64,000 nt of DNA, taken from contig CAWBGG010000007.1 of NCBI GenBank assembly GCA_963788205.1, forward strand, positions 434,001 to 498,000, written 5' to 3'. A program made the position numbers and the translations under genes. The notes beneath the pieces are model-generated. The model was not told the origin of the DNA, ran no database searches, and saw only the letters and a list, made by a program, of their open reading frames with translations. Source of the DNA: CAVVMA01 sp963788205 (GTDB lineage Bacteria; Desulfobacterota; Binatia; Binatales; Binataceae). Numbering within the stretch: position 1 is the stretch's first letter; the number at the start of each line of letters is the position of its first letter. Below, in pieces: positions 34,026-42,880 of this stretch.

Positions 34026-34247
34026 GGTAATGTCTCGGTTTGGCCCGAAAGGCAGTGTCGGCAGGTGGAAGAAAGGATTCAGGATTCTTCGCGCGCGGGA
34101 CAACGCAGACGCGCGAGAATGATGACACCGGCTGTCATATATGGACCTTCCCGCGCGTGGCATGCGCTGGGGGCGATGCCGCGCGAGGAATCCCGGATCT
34201 TCTTCTGCTCGCCCCACTCGCGAGCACTCTCAGACTGAGACACTACC
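34026..34247. mobile_element. MITE-like palindromic element, copy 2
   Basis: 222 bp, ends ggtaatgtctcggtttgg and cagactgagacactacc (reverse complement ggtagtgtctcagtctg). Internal arms are gattcttcgcgcgc (34084-) and gcgcgaggaatcccggatc (34181-34199). It is closely similar along its full length to 4423-4630. No open reading frame is inside. The 407-bp gap between the exonuclease and the RNB gene is mostly this element. Confidence 0.78.
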
Positions 34248-34298
34248 GACATACCCGGCGCTCTGTCGAGCGAGCTGCGCGGAAGGTATGATTCGCCG

Positions 34299-35777
34299 AT
34301 GAATCAGAAAACCGCGCCGTGCAGGGACCGGCTGAAGCGGCTCGCGCGAGAAGCGATGCTGCAACGGGGCTTGCTGCCGGATTTTTCCGCCGCGGCTGTG
34401 GCGGAGAGCAACGCTATCGCCGGAGCGGCGGCCGCCGCCGGCGCTGCTTTCCGCGACCTGCGTGGCTTGCTCTGGGCATCGATCGATAACGACGATTCGC
34501 GCGATCTCGACCAGCTCTCGGTTGCGATGCCGGCCGACGCCGGCGCTGTGAAGATTTTGGTCGCGGTGGCCGACGTTGACGCGATCGTCAAGAAGGGTTC
34601 CGCCATCGATGGTCACGCGCGGGCCAACACGACCTCGGTTTACACGGCCGCCGAGATCTTTCCGATGCTTCCTGAGAAGCTTTCCACTGACCTCACGTCT
34701 CTCGCCGACGGCCAGGAGCGGCTGGCGATCGTGGTCGAGATGGCGGTCGATCCCGGCGGCGTAGTGGGCGAATCGGACATCTATCAGGCGGTGGTGGTCA
34801 ATCACGCCAAGCTCGCCTACAACAGCGTTGCCGCCTGGCTCGACGGAGCCAGGCCCGCGCCGGCAGCGGTGTCGGCGGTGGCCCAAATGGACCAGCAGCT
34901 CCGGACTCAGGATCGGGTGGCGCAAGCGATGAAGAAGCTGCGGCATCAACACGGCGCGTTGAGCCTGGAGACGATCGAGGCCCGGCCCATTTTCGATGGC
35001 GATTCGCTGACCGACCTGCGGCCCGACGAGAAGAATCGGGCCCATGACCTGATCGAGGACTTCATGATCGGGGCCAACGGCGTGACCGCGAGGTTTCTCG
35101 ATCGACGCGGGTTTCCATCGCTGCGGCGGGTGTTACGCTCGCCCGAGCGATGGGAGCGGATCGTCGCGCTCGCCGCGAGCCTGGGCGAGCGCCTGCCGTC
35201 AGCGCCGGATGCGGCCGCTCTGGAGGGATTTCTTTGCAAGCGCCGCCAGGCCGATCCTGCGCGTTTTCCGGACCTCTCGCTCTCGGTGGTCAAGCTCCTG
35301 GGCCGGGGCGAGTACGTGCTCGAGCTTCCCGGCCGGCCCGCTGAGGGCCATTTCGGCCTCGCGGTGAAAGACTACACTCACTCGACTGCGCCCAACCGGC
35401 GCTTCCCGGATCTCATCACGAGCCGCTTGATCAAGGCTGCGCTTGCAGGACATCCGGCGGCCTATAGCAACGGTGAACTCGGCGAAATTGCCCGGCACTG
35501 CACCGAGCAGGAAGACGCCGCGAGCAAGGTGGAGCGGCAGGTGCGAAAGTCCGCGGCGGCGCTGCTGCTGGAATCGCGGATCGGCGAGCGGTTCGACGCT
35601 ATCGTGACCGGCGCCTCGGACAAGGGGACCTGGGTCAGAATCGTTGAACCAGCCGCGGAAGGAAAGGTCGTGCGCGGATACCAAGGTCTTGATGTGGGAG
35701 ATCGCGTCCGCGTCGAGCTGATCGATACCGACGTTGACCGCGGCTTCGTCGATTTCGCGAAGGTCCAGCCATCATGA
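34299..35777 (+). CDS. RNB-domain ribonuclease (RNase II/R family)
   Basis: A 492-residue protein. The RNB catalytic region begins with WASIDNDDSRDLDQL (about residues 64-78), where conserved Asp residues bind Mg2+, followed by ADVDAIV, TSVYTAAEIFPMLPEKL and HSTAPNRRFPDLI (about 365-378, with the catalytic Arg). A short C-terminal S1-like strand region (FDAIVTGASDKGTWVRI) is present; the N-terminal cold-shock domains of RNase R are absent, so this is a short form. It degrades RNA 3' to 5'. It overlaps the LOG gene by four bases (ATGA). Confidence 0.88.
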   Translation: MNQKTAPCRDRLKRLAREAMLQRGLLPDFSAAAVAESNAIAGAAAAAGAAFRDLRGLLWASIDNDDSRDLDQLSVAMPADAGAVKILVAVADVDAIVKKGSAIDGHARANTTSVYTAAEIFPMLPEKLSTDLTSLADGQERLAIVVEMAVDPGGVVGESDIYQAVVVNHAKLAYNSVAAWLDGARPAPAAVSAVAQMDQQLRTQDRVAQAMKKLRHQHGALSLETIEARPIFDGDSLTDLRPDEKNRAHDLIEDFMIGANGVTARFLDRRGFPSLRRVLRSPERWERIVALAASLGERLPSAPDAAALEGFLCKRRQADPARFPDLSLSVVKLLGRGEYVLELPGRPAEGHFGLAVKDYTHSTAPNRRFPDLITSRLIKAALAGHPAAYSNGELGEIARHCTEQEDAASKVERQVRKSAAALLLESRIGERFDAIVTGASDKGTWVRIVEPAAEGKVVRGYQGLDVGDRVRVELIDTDVDRGFVDFAKVQPS

Positions 35778-36541
35778 AAATGCCCAACGCATCCCACCAC
35801 CCGCTCGCTTACAAAGACGAGCAGTTTCTCGACAGCGACGAGGCGCGCCCGCTGCGCATCCTGGCGGAGTACCTCGAACCATTGCAGATCTTCTGCCGTG
35901 AACGGGTCCACGACACGATCGTGTTTTTCGGATCGGCGAGGTTTACCCCCGACGGTCCGCTTGGGCGCTACTACGATGAGGCTCGCGAGCTGGCGCGGCT
36001 TGTCACCGCATGGTCGAAAAGCCTTCCGTCGGACGCGCACCGCTACATCATCTGTACGGGCGGAGGCGGCGGGATCATGGAGGCAGCCAATCGCGGCGCT
36101 TCCGAGGCTGGGGGAAGGACGATCGGCCTGAACATCGGATTGCCGCATGAGCAGCGCCCCAACTCCTATGTCACCCGCGAACTGTCGATCGAGTTTCACT
36201 ACTTCTTCATGCGCAAACTCTGGTTCGCACATCTGGCGCGGGCGCTGGTGGTATTCCCCGGAGGCTTCGGCACGCTGGACGAGATGTTCGAGATTTTGAC
36301 TCTGGCGCAGACCCGCAAGCTGGATCGTTCGATTCCGGTGGTGCTCTACGGCTCCAAATACTGGCAAGAGATCATCAACTTTGAGGCGTTGGTACGTCAC
36401 GGGACGATAAGCCGCGAAGATCTCGATCTTTTCCGGTTTGCGGACGATCCGGCGACGACGCTTGGGATGTTGCAGCAGCATCTCACGGGAGCGCCTGAAG
36501 AAGGCACGCCAGCCTTTGCCCACTCGCGGACCTGCCGCTAG
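35774..36541 (+). CDS. LOG-family Rossmann-fold protein (TIGR00730-like)
   Basis: A 255-residue protein with the family signature PGGFGTLDE (about residues 160-168) and an upstream TGGGGGIMEAANRGA (about 95-109). Members are cytokinin-activating phosphoribohydrolases or act on other nucleoside monophosphates. The ATG overlaps the RNB stop (ATGA). The TAG stop is made of the TA target of an IS630 insertion plus the first base of the IS; because the next bases after the IS and after the MITE are also G, the gene's end is unchanged by either insertion. Confidence 0.88.
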   Translation: MKMPNASHHPLAYKDEQFLDSDEARPLRILAEYLEPLQIFCRERVHDTIVFFGSARFTPDGPLGRYYDEARELARLVTAWSKSLPSDAHRYIICTGGGGGIMEAANRGASEAGGRTIGLNIGLPHEQRPNSYVTRELSIEFHYFFMRKLWFAHLARALVVFPGGFGTLDEMFEILTLAQTRKLDRSIPVVLYGSKYWQEIINFEALVRHGTISREDLDLFRFADDPATTLGMLQQHLTGAPEEGTPAFAHSRTCR

Positions 36542-37658
36542 TGCTTACCTGCGTAAATCAGCGTAACGGGGCTTCGGGTGCACGGAGCGCACGGTTTCTT
36601 TGGTCCACTCAAAGGGCACGGCAGTCTGGTTGTAGCTTTGAATGAACTCATCGATGGCCTCGCGCAATTGCTGTGGAGAGGTGAAACTGGCGCCCCGCAG
36701 GGCCGCCCGGACCAGAATGCTGAACCAGCATTCGATCAAGTTAAGCCAGCTGGCATGGGTGGGGGTGAAATGCAGGTGCACGTTGGGGTGGCGCGCCAGC
36801 CAGAGGTCGTGTTTGGGCTTGTGCGTACTGAGGTTGTCGAGGACCACGTGAATTTCGCTTGCCGGATAAAGTGCCACCACGTCGTTCATGAAGTCCAAGA
36901 ACTCGCGCCGCCGGCGGCGGTGGTAGTGGCCGCCCACCACCTTGCCCGTCAAGACGTCAAGCGCGCCAAACAAGGTGGTGGTACCGTGGCGTTTGTACTC
37001 ATGGTTGAAGCCGGCCACCGCTTGGCCGTTGGGCAGCCTAAGGTAGCCCTGGGCCCGCTCCAGCGCCTGGATGTGAGGCTTTTCATCCACCGACAGCAGC
37101 ACCGCGTTGTCGGGCGGATGCAGATACAGCCCCACGATGTCGGCCGCCTTGGCCGCGAACTGCGGGTCGGTGCTGATGCACCAGCTGCGCCGCCGTTGCA
37201 GGTGAATGCGCTGGCTGCGCAGCACCCGCCAGACTTGATGCGCCGAGACGTCGCCCAAGGCCTTAGCCACCAGCGCGCCGCTCCAGGCCGCGTGGCCGCG
37301 CGGCGGCGGATCGTCGAGCTTGGCCAGAATCCGCCGGCGCGTGCTTTCGTCATAACGCCGCCGGGCGCCCGAGCGCGGGGCGTCGTGCAGACCCGCGAGC
37401 CCGCGGCGCGCAAAACGGCCGCGCCATTTGCTCACTGTCGCCGCTCGAACGCCTTGCGCCCGGGCAATCGCCCGGCTACTGCTTCCAGCCGCGGCAGCCA
37501 GGATAATACGCCCTCTCAGCGCCAGGCGCTGCTCGGTCTTCGCGCCGCTAACCCAGCTTTCAAGCACCCGACGATCCTCCGGCAGCACCGCAATCGGCAC
37601 GGCTTCCTTGACCATGCCGTATCCTTATCATGTAACGCTAACTTATGCAAGTAAGCAC
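36541..37658 (-). mobile_element. IS630-family insertion sequence
   Basis: 1118 bp with 27-bp imperfect terminal inverted repeats: gtgcttacctgcgtaaatca at the left and the complement of tatgcaagtaagcac at the right (22 of 27 match). It is flanked by TA on both sides (36539-36540 and 37659-37660), the typical IS630 target duplication. It contains one transposase gene. Confidence 0.9.
36545..37615 (-). CDS. IS630-family transposase (356 aa)
   Basis: An intact DDE transposase. An N-terminal helix-turn-helix region (SSRAIARAQGVRAATVSKWRGRFARRGLAGL, about residues 51-81) is followed by the catalytic acids in LLSVDEKPHIQAL (D, about 176), HVVLDNLSTHK (D, about 261) and SWLNLIECWF (E, about 296). 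The full length and intact motifs suggest the element may still be active. It lies inside its IS with normal orientation. Confidence 0.93.
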   Translation of the reverse strand: MVKEAVPIAVLPEDRRVLESWVSGAKTEQRLALRGRIILAAAAGSSSRAIARAQGVRAATVSKWRGRFARRGLAGLHDAPRSGARRRYDESTRRRILAKLDDPPPRGHAAWSGALVAKALGDVSAHQVWRVLRSQRIHLQRRRSWCISTDPQFAAKAADIVGLYLHPPDNAVLLSVDEKPHIQALERAQGYLRLPNGQAVAGFNHEYKRHGTTTLFGALDVLTGKVVGGHYHRRRRREFLDFMNDVVALYPASEIHVVLDNLSTHKPKHDLWLARHPNVHLHFTPTHASWLNLIECWFSILVRAALRGASFTSPQQLREAIDEFIQSYNQTAVPFEWTKETVRSVHPKPRYADLRR

Positions 37659-37660
37659 TA

Positions 37661-37782
37661 GTGCCGTTCCAACTTTTTGCGCCCAAGCTGGGCGGTTCGA
37701 AGGCATCACATCTACGTGTTAACCAGCGAGCGATATAAGCGCAGGGCCCGCTACAACTCGGAACAACAAGTTGGAACGGCAC
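37661..37782. mobile_element. Short MITE with TA flanks, next to IS630
   Basis: A 122-bp noncoding element with perfect 15-bp terminal inverted repeats (gtgccgttccaactt / aagttggaacggcac), flanked by TA (37659-37660 and 37783-37784). Its first bases resemble the IS630 end (gtgc). IS630 has inserted at its left TA. It probably depends on an IS630-type transposase encoded elsewhere. Confidence 0.8.
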
Positions 37783-37880
37783 TAGCGACGCGGCTGAAAG
37801 ATCCGGTAGGGCGCCTTTGACTCAAACCGCGGCTTGAAATAAATCAGGGCTCAAACTGGAAATTCCGGCTGAGGCCCACC

Positions 37881-38393
37881 ATGAGTACGAGCAAGACCGG
37901 GCAGGAGAATCTGAATCGCACTTCGGCACTCGGGCCGGGCACGCAGGCGCCGGACTTCAGCCTGCACAGTACGCCGGATCAACTCGTCTCATTGAGTGAA
38001 TTGCGCGGGCAACCGGTGATTCTCGCCTTCTACCCGGCCGACTGGAGTCCGGTGTGCGGAGACCAGATGTCGTTCTACAACGAGATCCTGCCCGAGTTTC
38101 GCCGCTTCAATGCGACGCTGGTCGGCATCTCGGTCGACGGCAGTTGGTGTCACGCGGCCTTCGCCAGTGAGCGCAAGTTGCACTTTCCGCTGCTCGCCGA
38201 CTTCGAGCCCAAGGGCGCCGTCGCGCGCGCCTACGGCGTCTACCGGGAAGAGGACAGTTTTTGCGAGCGCGCCCTGTTTGTGCTGGATGCAAACGGAACG
38301 ATTCGATGGAGCTACGTCTCCCCGATGGGCATCAATCCCGGCGCGGACGGCATTCTCACGGCGCTCGAAGCATTGGCTGCGCAGGAGAAGTGA
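37881..38393 (+). CDS. Peroxiredoxin (AhpC/TSA, BCP-like)
   Basis: A 170-residue thiol peroxidase. The peroxidatic Cys is in YPADWSPVCGDQ (about residue 59), the PxxxxxC pattern of the family. Further cysteines occur in SWCHAAF and SFCERAL, one of which could serve as resolving Cys. It reduces peroxides using thioredoxin-like donors. The following gene, a thioredoxin-fold protein, starts three bases after its stop, so the pair is an operon. Confidence 0.9.
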   Translation: MSTSKTGQENLNRTSALGPGTQAPDFSLHSTPDQLVSLSELRGQPVILAFYPADWSPVCGDQMSFYNEILPEFRRFNATLVGISVDGSWCHAAFASERKLHFPLLADFEPKGAVARAYGVYREEDSFCERALFVLDANGTIRWSYVSPMGINPGADGILTALEALAAQEK

Positions 38394-38395
38394 AC

Positions 38396-38935
38396 ATGGC
38401 GCCCAGAACGTCGAGCCGCCTCACTCATCCGGTTAGCGAGCGGGATCACATCGCCGGGCCGGCCTCTGCGCCGGTCACATTGCTGGAGTACGGCGACTAT
38501 GAGTGCCCGTATTGCGGACAAGCCTATCCGATCGTGAAGGCGTTGCAGCAACGGCTCGGCAAGCGGCTACGTTTCGTGTTTCGCAATTTCCCGCTGAGTA
38601 ACGCGCATCCGCATGCCCAGCATGCCGCAGAAGCCGCCGAAGCGGCGGCGGCCCAGGGCAAGTTCTGGGAGATGCATGATTCGCTGTACGAAAATCAGGA
38701 GGCGCTCGAGGACCAGGATTTGATCAGCTACGCCGATCAACTCGGCCTCGATGCGGCCAGATTTACCCGCGAGCTCGCCGAGCATCATTACGCATCCCGC
38801 GTGCGGGAGGATTTCCTCGCCGGAGTGCGCAGTGGCGTCAATGGCACGCCGAGCTTTTTCATCAACGGCGTGCGGCACGATGGCTCCTTCGATTTCGACT
38901 CGTTGCTGGCCGGCATCGAAGCCGCAACGGAGTAG
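38396..38935 (+). CDS. DsbA-like thioredoxin-fold protein (179 aa)
   Basis: ATG 38396 has gcaggag upstream. The active site CPYC is in YGDYECPYCGQAY (about residues 28-42) and the cis-Pro loop in GTPSFFING (about 152-160), as in DsbA/FrnE-like oxidoreductases. No signal peptide is visible, so it is probably cytosolic and works with the upstream peroxiredoxin. Confidence 0.85.
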   Translation: MAPRTSSRLTHPVSERDHIAGPASAPVTLLEYGDYECPYCGQAYPIVKALQQRLGKRLRFVFRNFPLSNAHPHAQHAAEAAEAAAAQGKFWEMHDSLYENQEALEDQDLISYADQLGLDAARFTRELAEHHYASRVREDFLAGVRSGVNGTPSFFINGVRHDGSFDFDSLLAGIEAATE

Positions 38936-39155
38936 GAAGAACCGCGAGACCATCAAACTCCGCCGCTTCGCCCGGCCAGAGAATCGCTCCACGTAGAATC
39001 CCCCCTCCGGCAACCTGCGCTCGCAACTGTTCCGCTCCAGCGTCATAGGGCGCTCCTTTCCCGTTCCCAGTTGCGACAGGGTGGAACGCTCGACTCATTT
39101 TGTAGGACTATTATACTTATAGTTTATGGGGGCCGAGGGGAGGTAGCACCATCGC

Positions 39156-40820
39156 GTGGAGCAGTCCGGCAATTTCCTGGCGCTCGAGCGGGCCAACCGG
39201 CGCAAGACAGTAGAGCTGGTGTTGGCTTTCATTCTGCTTTATGCGCAGGTCGGTTTCGGACTCGACTTCGTCTTCCACACGTTGCGTTTCGTCAACGGCC
39301 AGCTAACGGGGTTCCCCTGGCTGATGGTCGCCGCGGTAGCGATCGCCGTGGGTGAATCAATCGCGGCCTACTACGCCGGGGCCTCGCTGGTGCTCGGTTC
39401 GGTGCATGCGCACGAACTCGAGGCCGAGTCGGCGCAAGATCAAGCGAAGGCTCAGGTGGTGCTCGACGTGGTGAGTGAGATGGCGCTGGCGTCGCGGATG
39501 CCGGCGCCGCGCGTATATCTGATGGACGACCCGGCGCCCAACGCGTTCGCCATCGGGCGCGATCGCGCGCATTCGGCGCTGTGCGTAACGCAAGGGCTCG
39601 TGGACCAGATGGACCGCGAGGAGCTGCAGGGCGTACTCGCTCACGAGTTCGCGCACATCCGCAACCATGATACGCGGATTTCGATGATGTCCGCGGTGAT
39701 GGTTGGCGGTCTGGCTCTGCTTTCCGGATTCGTGGTCCGCTGGCGCGTGGCCCAGCCCTATAAGGGCGTGGAAGGCGGCTGGAAGGCCGGACCTCTGACG
39801 GTGTTAGGCCCGTTCGCGCTTCCCATATTGGTACTTGGCGGCCTCGGGTGGTTCTTTTCGAAACTGGTCGCGATCTCCCTGTCGCGCCAGCGCGAGTATC
39901 TGGCCGATGCATCGGCGGTCGAGTTTACGCGCAATCCGCGGGCGCTGATCCGGGCGCTCGAACACATCTCCAAAATCGAGGCTCCGCTCAAGAACGCTTC
40001 GCTTGGGGTCGCGCCGCTCTTCATCGTCGATCCGTTCGAGTGTGCAGGGCGCAGCCACGCGGAATTTCTCGATGGACTATCCCGAATCGAATCTGAGGCA
40101 GACCAGACCCAGGAGCAACGCGACGCGGCAGCGGCTGCCTTTATCGCGCAGGGATTTCCCCGGAGCTTTTTGCAGGAGCTGATATCGACCCATCCACCGA
40201 TCCATGACCGTCTCGCTCGCCTCCACCAGCTCCTGGGCGAGCGCGGTGATGCCACCGGTGACAAGCCTCCAGAATCGGCCGCCGAAATATCCGCGCGACG
40301 GGCCGCCGCGACCAAAGCTATGATCGAAGTGGAGAAAACGCATCCCGAGGCGATGGTGGCTGCGTTGCGGGCCTCGCTGCAGGCGACACCCCAAGGCCGA
40401 GAGTTGGTTCACATGCTAGCCGAGAGCACATCACCTGTGCCTGGGTTGGGGGGTATCGGGTCTTCTGGCCAGGATAAGCCCGACGAAACGACCGCAGACC
40501 AGCAGGTCTACCAGCGGCTTTACAAATACAATATGGAGTTTACCGGCGACGATCCGCGGCCGGAAACCGACGAGCGCCTCGCCGCGCGATCGCTCTTCGG
40601 CGATACCTCATCGCCAATCGAAACCCAATCGTTGCCCGATGAGGCCGCGCGATCCGGGGTCTCGCTCTCGATCGTTGTGGCGAGCGTGCAAGCATCGAAG
40701 GCTGCCGCAAGGAAGAGTGCGGTCGCGACGGAATCGCGAGCTGCTGGAGGTCACCCGATCGCGTGGACAGTGATCGCGATTTCCGTGGGAGTGATCATCG
40801 CGACGCTCGCAGCGAAGTGA
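39156..40820 (+). CDS. M48-family membrane zinc metalloprotease (HtpX-like)
   Basis: A GTG start at 39156 with ggggagg about 13 bp upstream. Two N-terminal membrane segments (about residues 18-38 and 50-70) precede the zinc site HEFAHIRNHD (about residues 167-176) and further hydrophobic stretches (MMSAVMVGGLALLSGFVV, LGPFALPILVLGGLGWFFS). The C-terminus ends in another hydrophobic segment (ITAWTVIAISVGVIIATLAA-like). HtpX-type proteases remove damaged membrane proteins. The protein is longer (554 residues) than the usual ~290, owing to an extended polar region after the protease domain. Confidence 0.85.
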   Translation: MEQSGNFLALERANRRKTVELVLAFILLYAQVGFGLDFVFHTLRFVNGQLTGFPWLMVAAVAIAVGESIAAYYAGASLVLGSVHAHELEAESAQDQAKAQVVLDVVSEMALASRMPAPRVYLMDDPAPNAFAIGRDRAHSALCVTQGLVDQMDREELQGVLAHEFAHIRNHDTRISMMSAVMVGGLALLSGFVVRWRVAQPYKGVEGGWKAGPLTVLGPFALPILVLGGLGWFFSKLVAISLSRQREYLADASAVEFTRNPRALIRALEHISKIEAPLKNASLGVAPLFIVDPFECAGRSHAEFLDGLSRIESEADQTQEQRDAAAAAFIAQGFPRSFLQELISTHPPIHDRLARLHQLLGERGDATGDKPPESAAEISARRAAATKAMIEVEKTHPEAMVAALRASLQATPQGRELVHMLAESTSPVPGLGGIGSSGQDKPDETTADQQVYQRLYKYNMEFTGDDPRPETDERLAARSLFGDTSSPIETQSLPDEAARSGVSLSIVVASVQASKAAARKSAVATESRAAGGHPIAWTVIAISVGVIIATLAAK

Positions 40821-40825
40821 GCGAT

Positions 40826-41413
40826 TTACTCGTCGTCGGCCAGGTCTTCCGCCAGCGCCAGTGCGATTGCGCCGCTGATCGGGGCTTGCGCGGCCAGGCT
40901 TGGATGGTCGACCAGAATCGCAAGCTGGTTGGCCTGCGCGAGCTTCACGAAAGTCGCCGCGTCGATGCCGAGCGAAAAGCGGATGAACTGAACCGAGCTT
41001 ACCCGCTCGGGAGACATCTGCCGATCGTCGAATCCGGCCGCCACCTTGCGATCGCCAAGCTTGAACCACAAGTGGCGCTCGAGGCCGACCAGCCGTCTTA
41101 ACGCTGCGTCGCGCTCGCGGACTTCAGGAAATTCCATCAGCAGCGTTGCGGACAGCTCGCCCGCGCCGGGAATCAGCTCATTGTAGGTGTCGATTTCGTG
41201 CTGAATCGCTTCGGGCGCGGCGATGCGCTCCGTACGGAGCATCTCTTCCACCTGGTACCAGAGCGTTTGCCGGTTCTCGAACAGCAGCGTGATATTCGCG
41301 CCCACGTGCAGGCGGCGGCGATCTTTCTCATGGATAAACAGCGAGCGCAGCGTTTTTCTCACGCGCTCCCATTGCTCAAAGCCGAGCAGGTCGTCAATGC
41401 CGATTCGCTTCAT
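40826..41413 (-). CDS. DUF3501 family protein (195 aa)
   Basis: The sequence MKRIGIDDLLGFEQWERVRKTLRSLFIHEKDRRRLHVG is the DUF3501 pattern, followed by a long helical region. DUF3501 genes recur beside rubrerythrin and GlpC-like Fe-S protein genes, exactly as here, so a role in peroxide or redox stress is inferred. Biochemistry unknown. It is the last gene of a four-gene minus-strand run that starts with the Fur/PerR regulator. Confidence 0.82.
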   Translation of the reverse strand: MKRIGIDDLLGFEQWERVRKTLRSLFIHEKDRRRLHVGANITLLFENRQTLWYQVEEMLRTERIAAPEAIQHEIDTYNELIPGAGELSATLLMEFPEVRERDAALRRLVGLERHLWFKLGDRKVAAGFDDRQMSPERVSSVQFIRFSLGIDAATFVKLAQANQLAILVDHPSLAAQAPISGAIALALAEDLADDE

Positions 41414-41423
41414 CTATCGAACC

Positions 41424-42770
41424 TCAACTGGTCTCAACCGGCGGCACTTTTTTGGGAAAGCCGCCGTCCTGGTAGGCGCGGGCGAGCACTTCGAGCGGAT
41501 GGAGCGGGCGGACGCCGGTGGCCTGCTCGATCTGGATCGCCGAGAGCGGGCAGTCGGTGGCCATCACGCCGGCCTCCGCGTCGCGCATCCCGCTGAAAGC
41601 CTTCTCGCCCCATTTCATCGAGAGCGCGAAGTACTCCTTCTTCATCGCCCACACGCCGTCGTGCGCGGTGCATGCGTCCACCATCACGATTTCCGCGCCG
41701 GGTATCGTGCGCATCATGTCGCGCGAACGAAAACCGATTTCCTGTGCTTTCAGATGACACGGCAGGTGATAGGCGACCCGGCCCGGTGTGGTGCGAAACT
41801 CCCGGTTGAACTTGCCCTGCTTCTTGAGCTCGAAGAGCAGCTCGTTCGGATCAATCACCGCGGCGGCGAACTCCTTGACCTCCGTGCCCGAAAGCAGCAG
41901 CGGATACTCGCGCCGCATCGTCATCGAGCAGGTCGGATTGATCGGCGCGATCTTGTAGCCGTTGCGCACGTAGGGGAGCATCGAATCGATGTTCGCGCGC
42001 GCCTGCTTCTGCGCAAAGGCAACGTCGCCGCCATCGATGGCCGGCATCCCGCAGCAATTCTGCTTCGGACATGCGATCGCGCATCCGCTCCGGCCGAACA
42101 CTTCGATCGCCGCTTTGCCCGGACCGGTGTCGTTGTAATTGACGAAGCAGGTCGGGAAAAGCACGACCCTGGCGCTCGGATTCGCCGGTTCCGGCGGAAG
42201 ACCCGCGCGCCCGAGCCACTTGTCGAACGTTTCACCGGCGAACTCGGGGAGTTGCTTGTCGCGATGGATCCCCAACAGCCGTTCCATCAGCGCGCGCTGC
42301 AGCTTGTTGCGGCAGGCGAAATTCGCCAGCCCCGCCGCGAGATTGCCGAGCTTGCCGAGCCGATCCGGATTGCCGAGTATGCGATCGCGCAGCCGCAGTC
42401 CCGATTCCTTTGCGGTGACCGCCTTGGCGCGTTGCATCAGGCGCGGAAAGTCGAGCTGGAACTCGTGCCCGTCGGCCGGCGTATACGGGCATCGAAGCTC
42501 GCACATTTTGCACAGGTAGCAGAGATCGACCACGCGCTGTTTCTCGGCGGCGGAGAGATTGCGCACGTCGGCTTCCCGGCTGGCGTCGCCCTTGTCGAGC
42601 GCGCCGAACAGGGCCGGAAAAGAAGGGCACAAATTGAAGCACAGCCGGCAGCCATGACAGATGTCGAATACGCGATCGATTTCGCCGCCGAGCCCGGCAC
42701 GATCCCAGTAGCGCGGCTCACTCGCGTTGTAGGAAAGTCCGTCAGTTGGTTGGGCTGGTATACGGCTCAT
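41424..42770 (-). CDS. Fe-S cluster and CCG-domain protein (heterodisulfide reductase/GlpC-like)
   Basis: ATG 42770, 448 residues. Two 4Fe-4S motifs are visible, CHGCRLCFNLCP (about 36-47) and CYLCKMCELRCP (about 85-96), then two cysteine-rich CCG modules: CFVNYND... CPKQNCCGMP (about 215-260) and YHLPCHLKAQ ... CSGMRD-like region (about 320-410). Such proteins transfer electrons to or from quinones or thiols. With rubrerythrin and DUF3501 it forms a well-known conserved group, likely supplying electrons for peroxide reduction. Confidence 0.85.
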   Translation of the reverse strand: MSRIPAQPTDGLSYNASEPRYWDRAGLGGEIDRVFDICHGCRLCFNLCPSFPALFGALDKGDASREADVRNLSAAEKQRVVDLCYLCKMCELRCPYTPADGHEFQLDFPRLMQRAKAVTAKESGLRLRDRILGNPDRLGKLGNLAAGLANFACRNKLQRALMERLLGIHRDKQLPEFAGETFDKWLGRAGLPPEPANPSARVVLFPTCFVNYNDTGPGKAAIEVFGRSGCAIACPKQNCCGMPAIDGGDVAFAQKQARANIDSMLPYVRNGYKIAPINPTCSMTMRREYPLLLSGTEVKEFAAAVIDPNELLFELKKQGKFNREFRTTPGRVAYHLPCHLKAQEIGFRSRDMMRTIPGAEIVMVDACTAHDGVWAMKKEYFALSMKWGEKAFSGMRDAEAGVMATDCPLSAIQIEQATGVRPLHPLEVLARAYQDGGFPKKVPPVETS

Positions 42771-42880
42771 ATGGCAGACGCACGGGCGCGTGCAGGACAC
42801 TGCGGCGCGCCCGGTCCGGCGCGTTGGCGTTCGCCGGGCCCGTAAGGACCCGGCGGGCGACGCACGTCCCGCGAATGCGA

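Noticed and set aside
36578..37654. Plus-strand frame opposite the IS630 transposase
   Set aside because: Antisense shadow; the minus-strand frame has the intact DDE motifs.
41223..42845. Plus-strand frame opposite the Fe-S protein and DUF3501 (540 codons)
   Set aside because: Covers two well-supported minus-strand genes and shows no domain.
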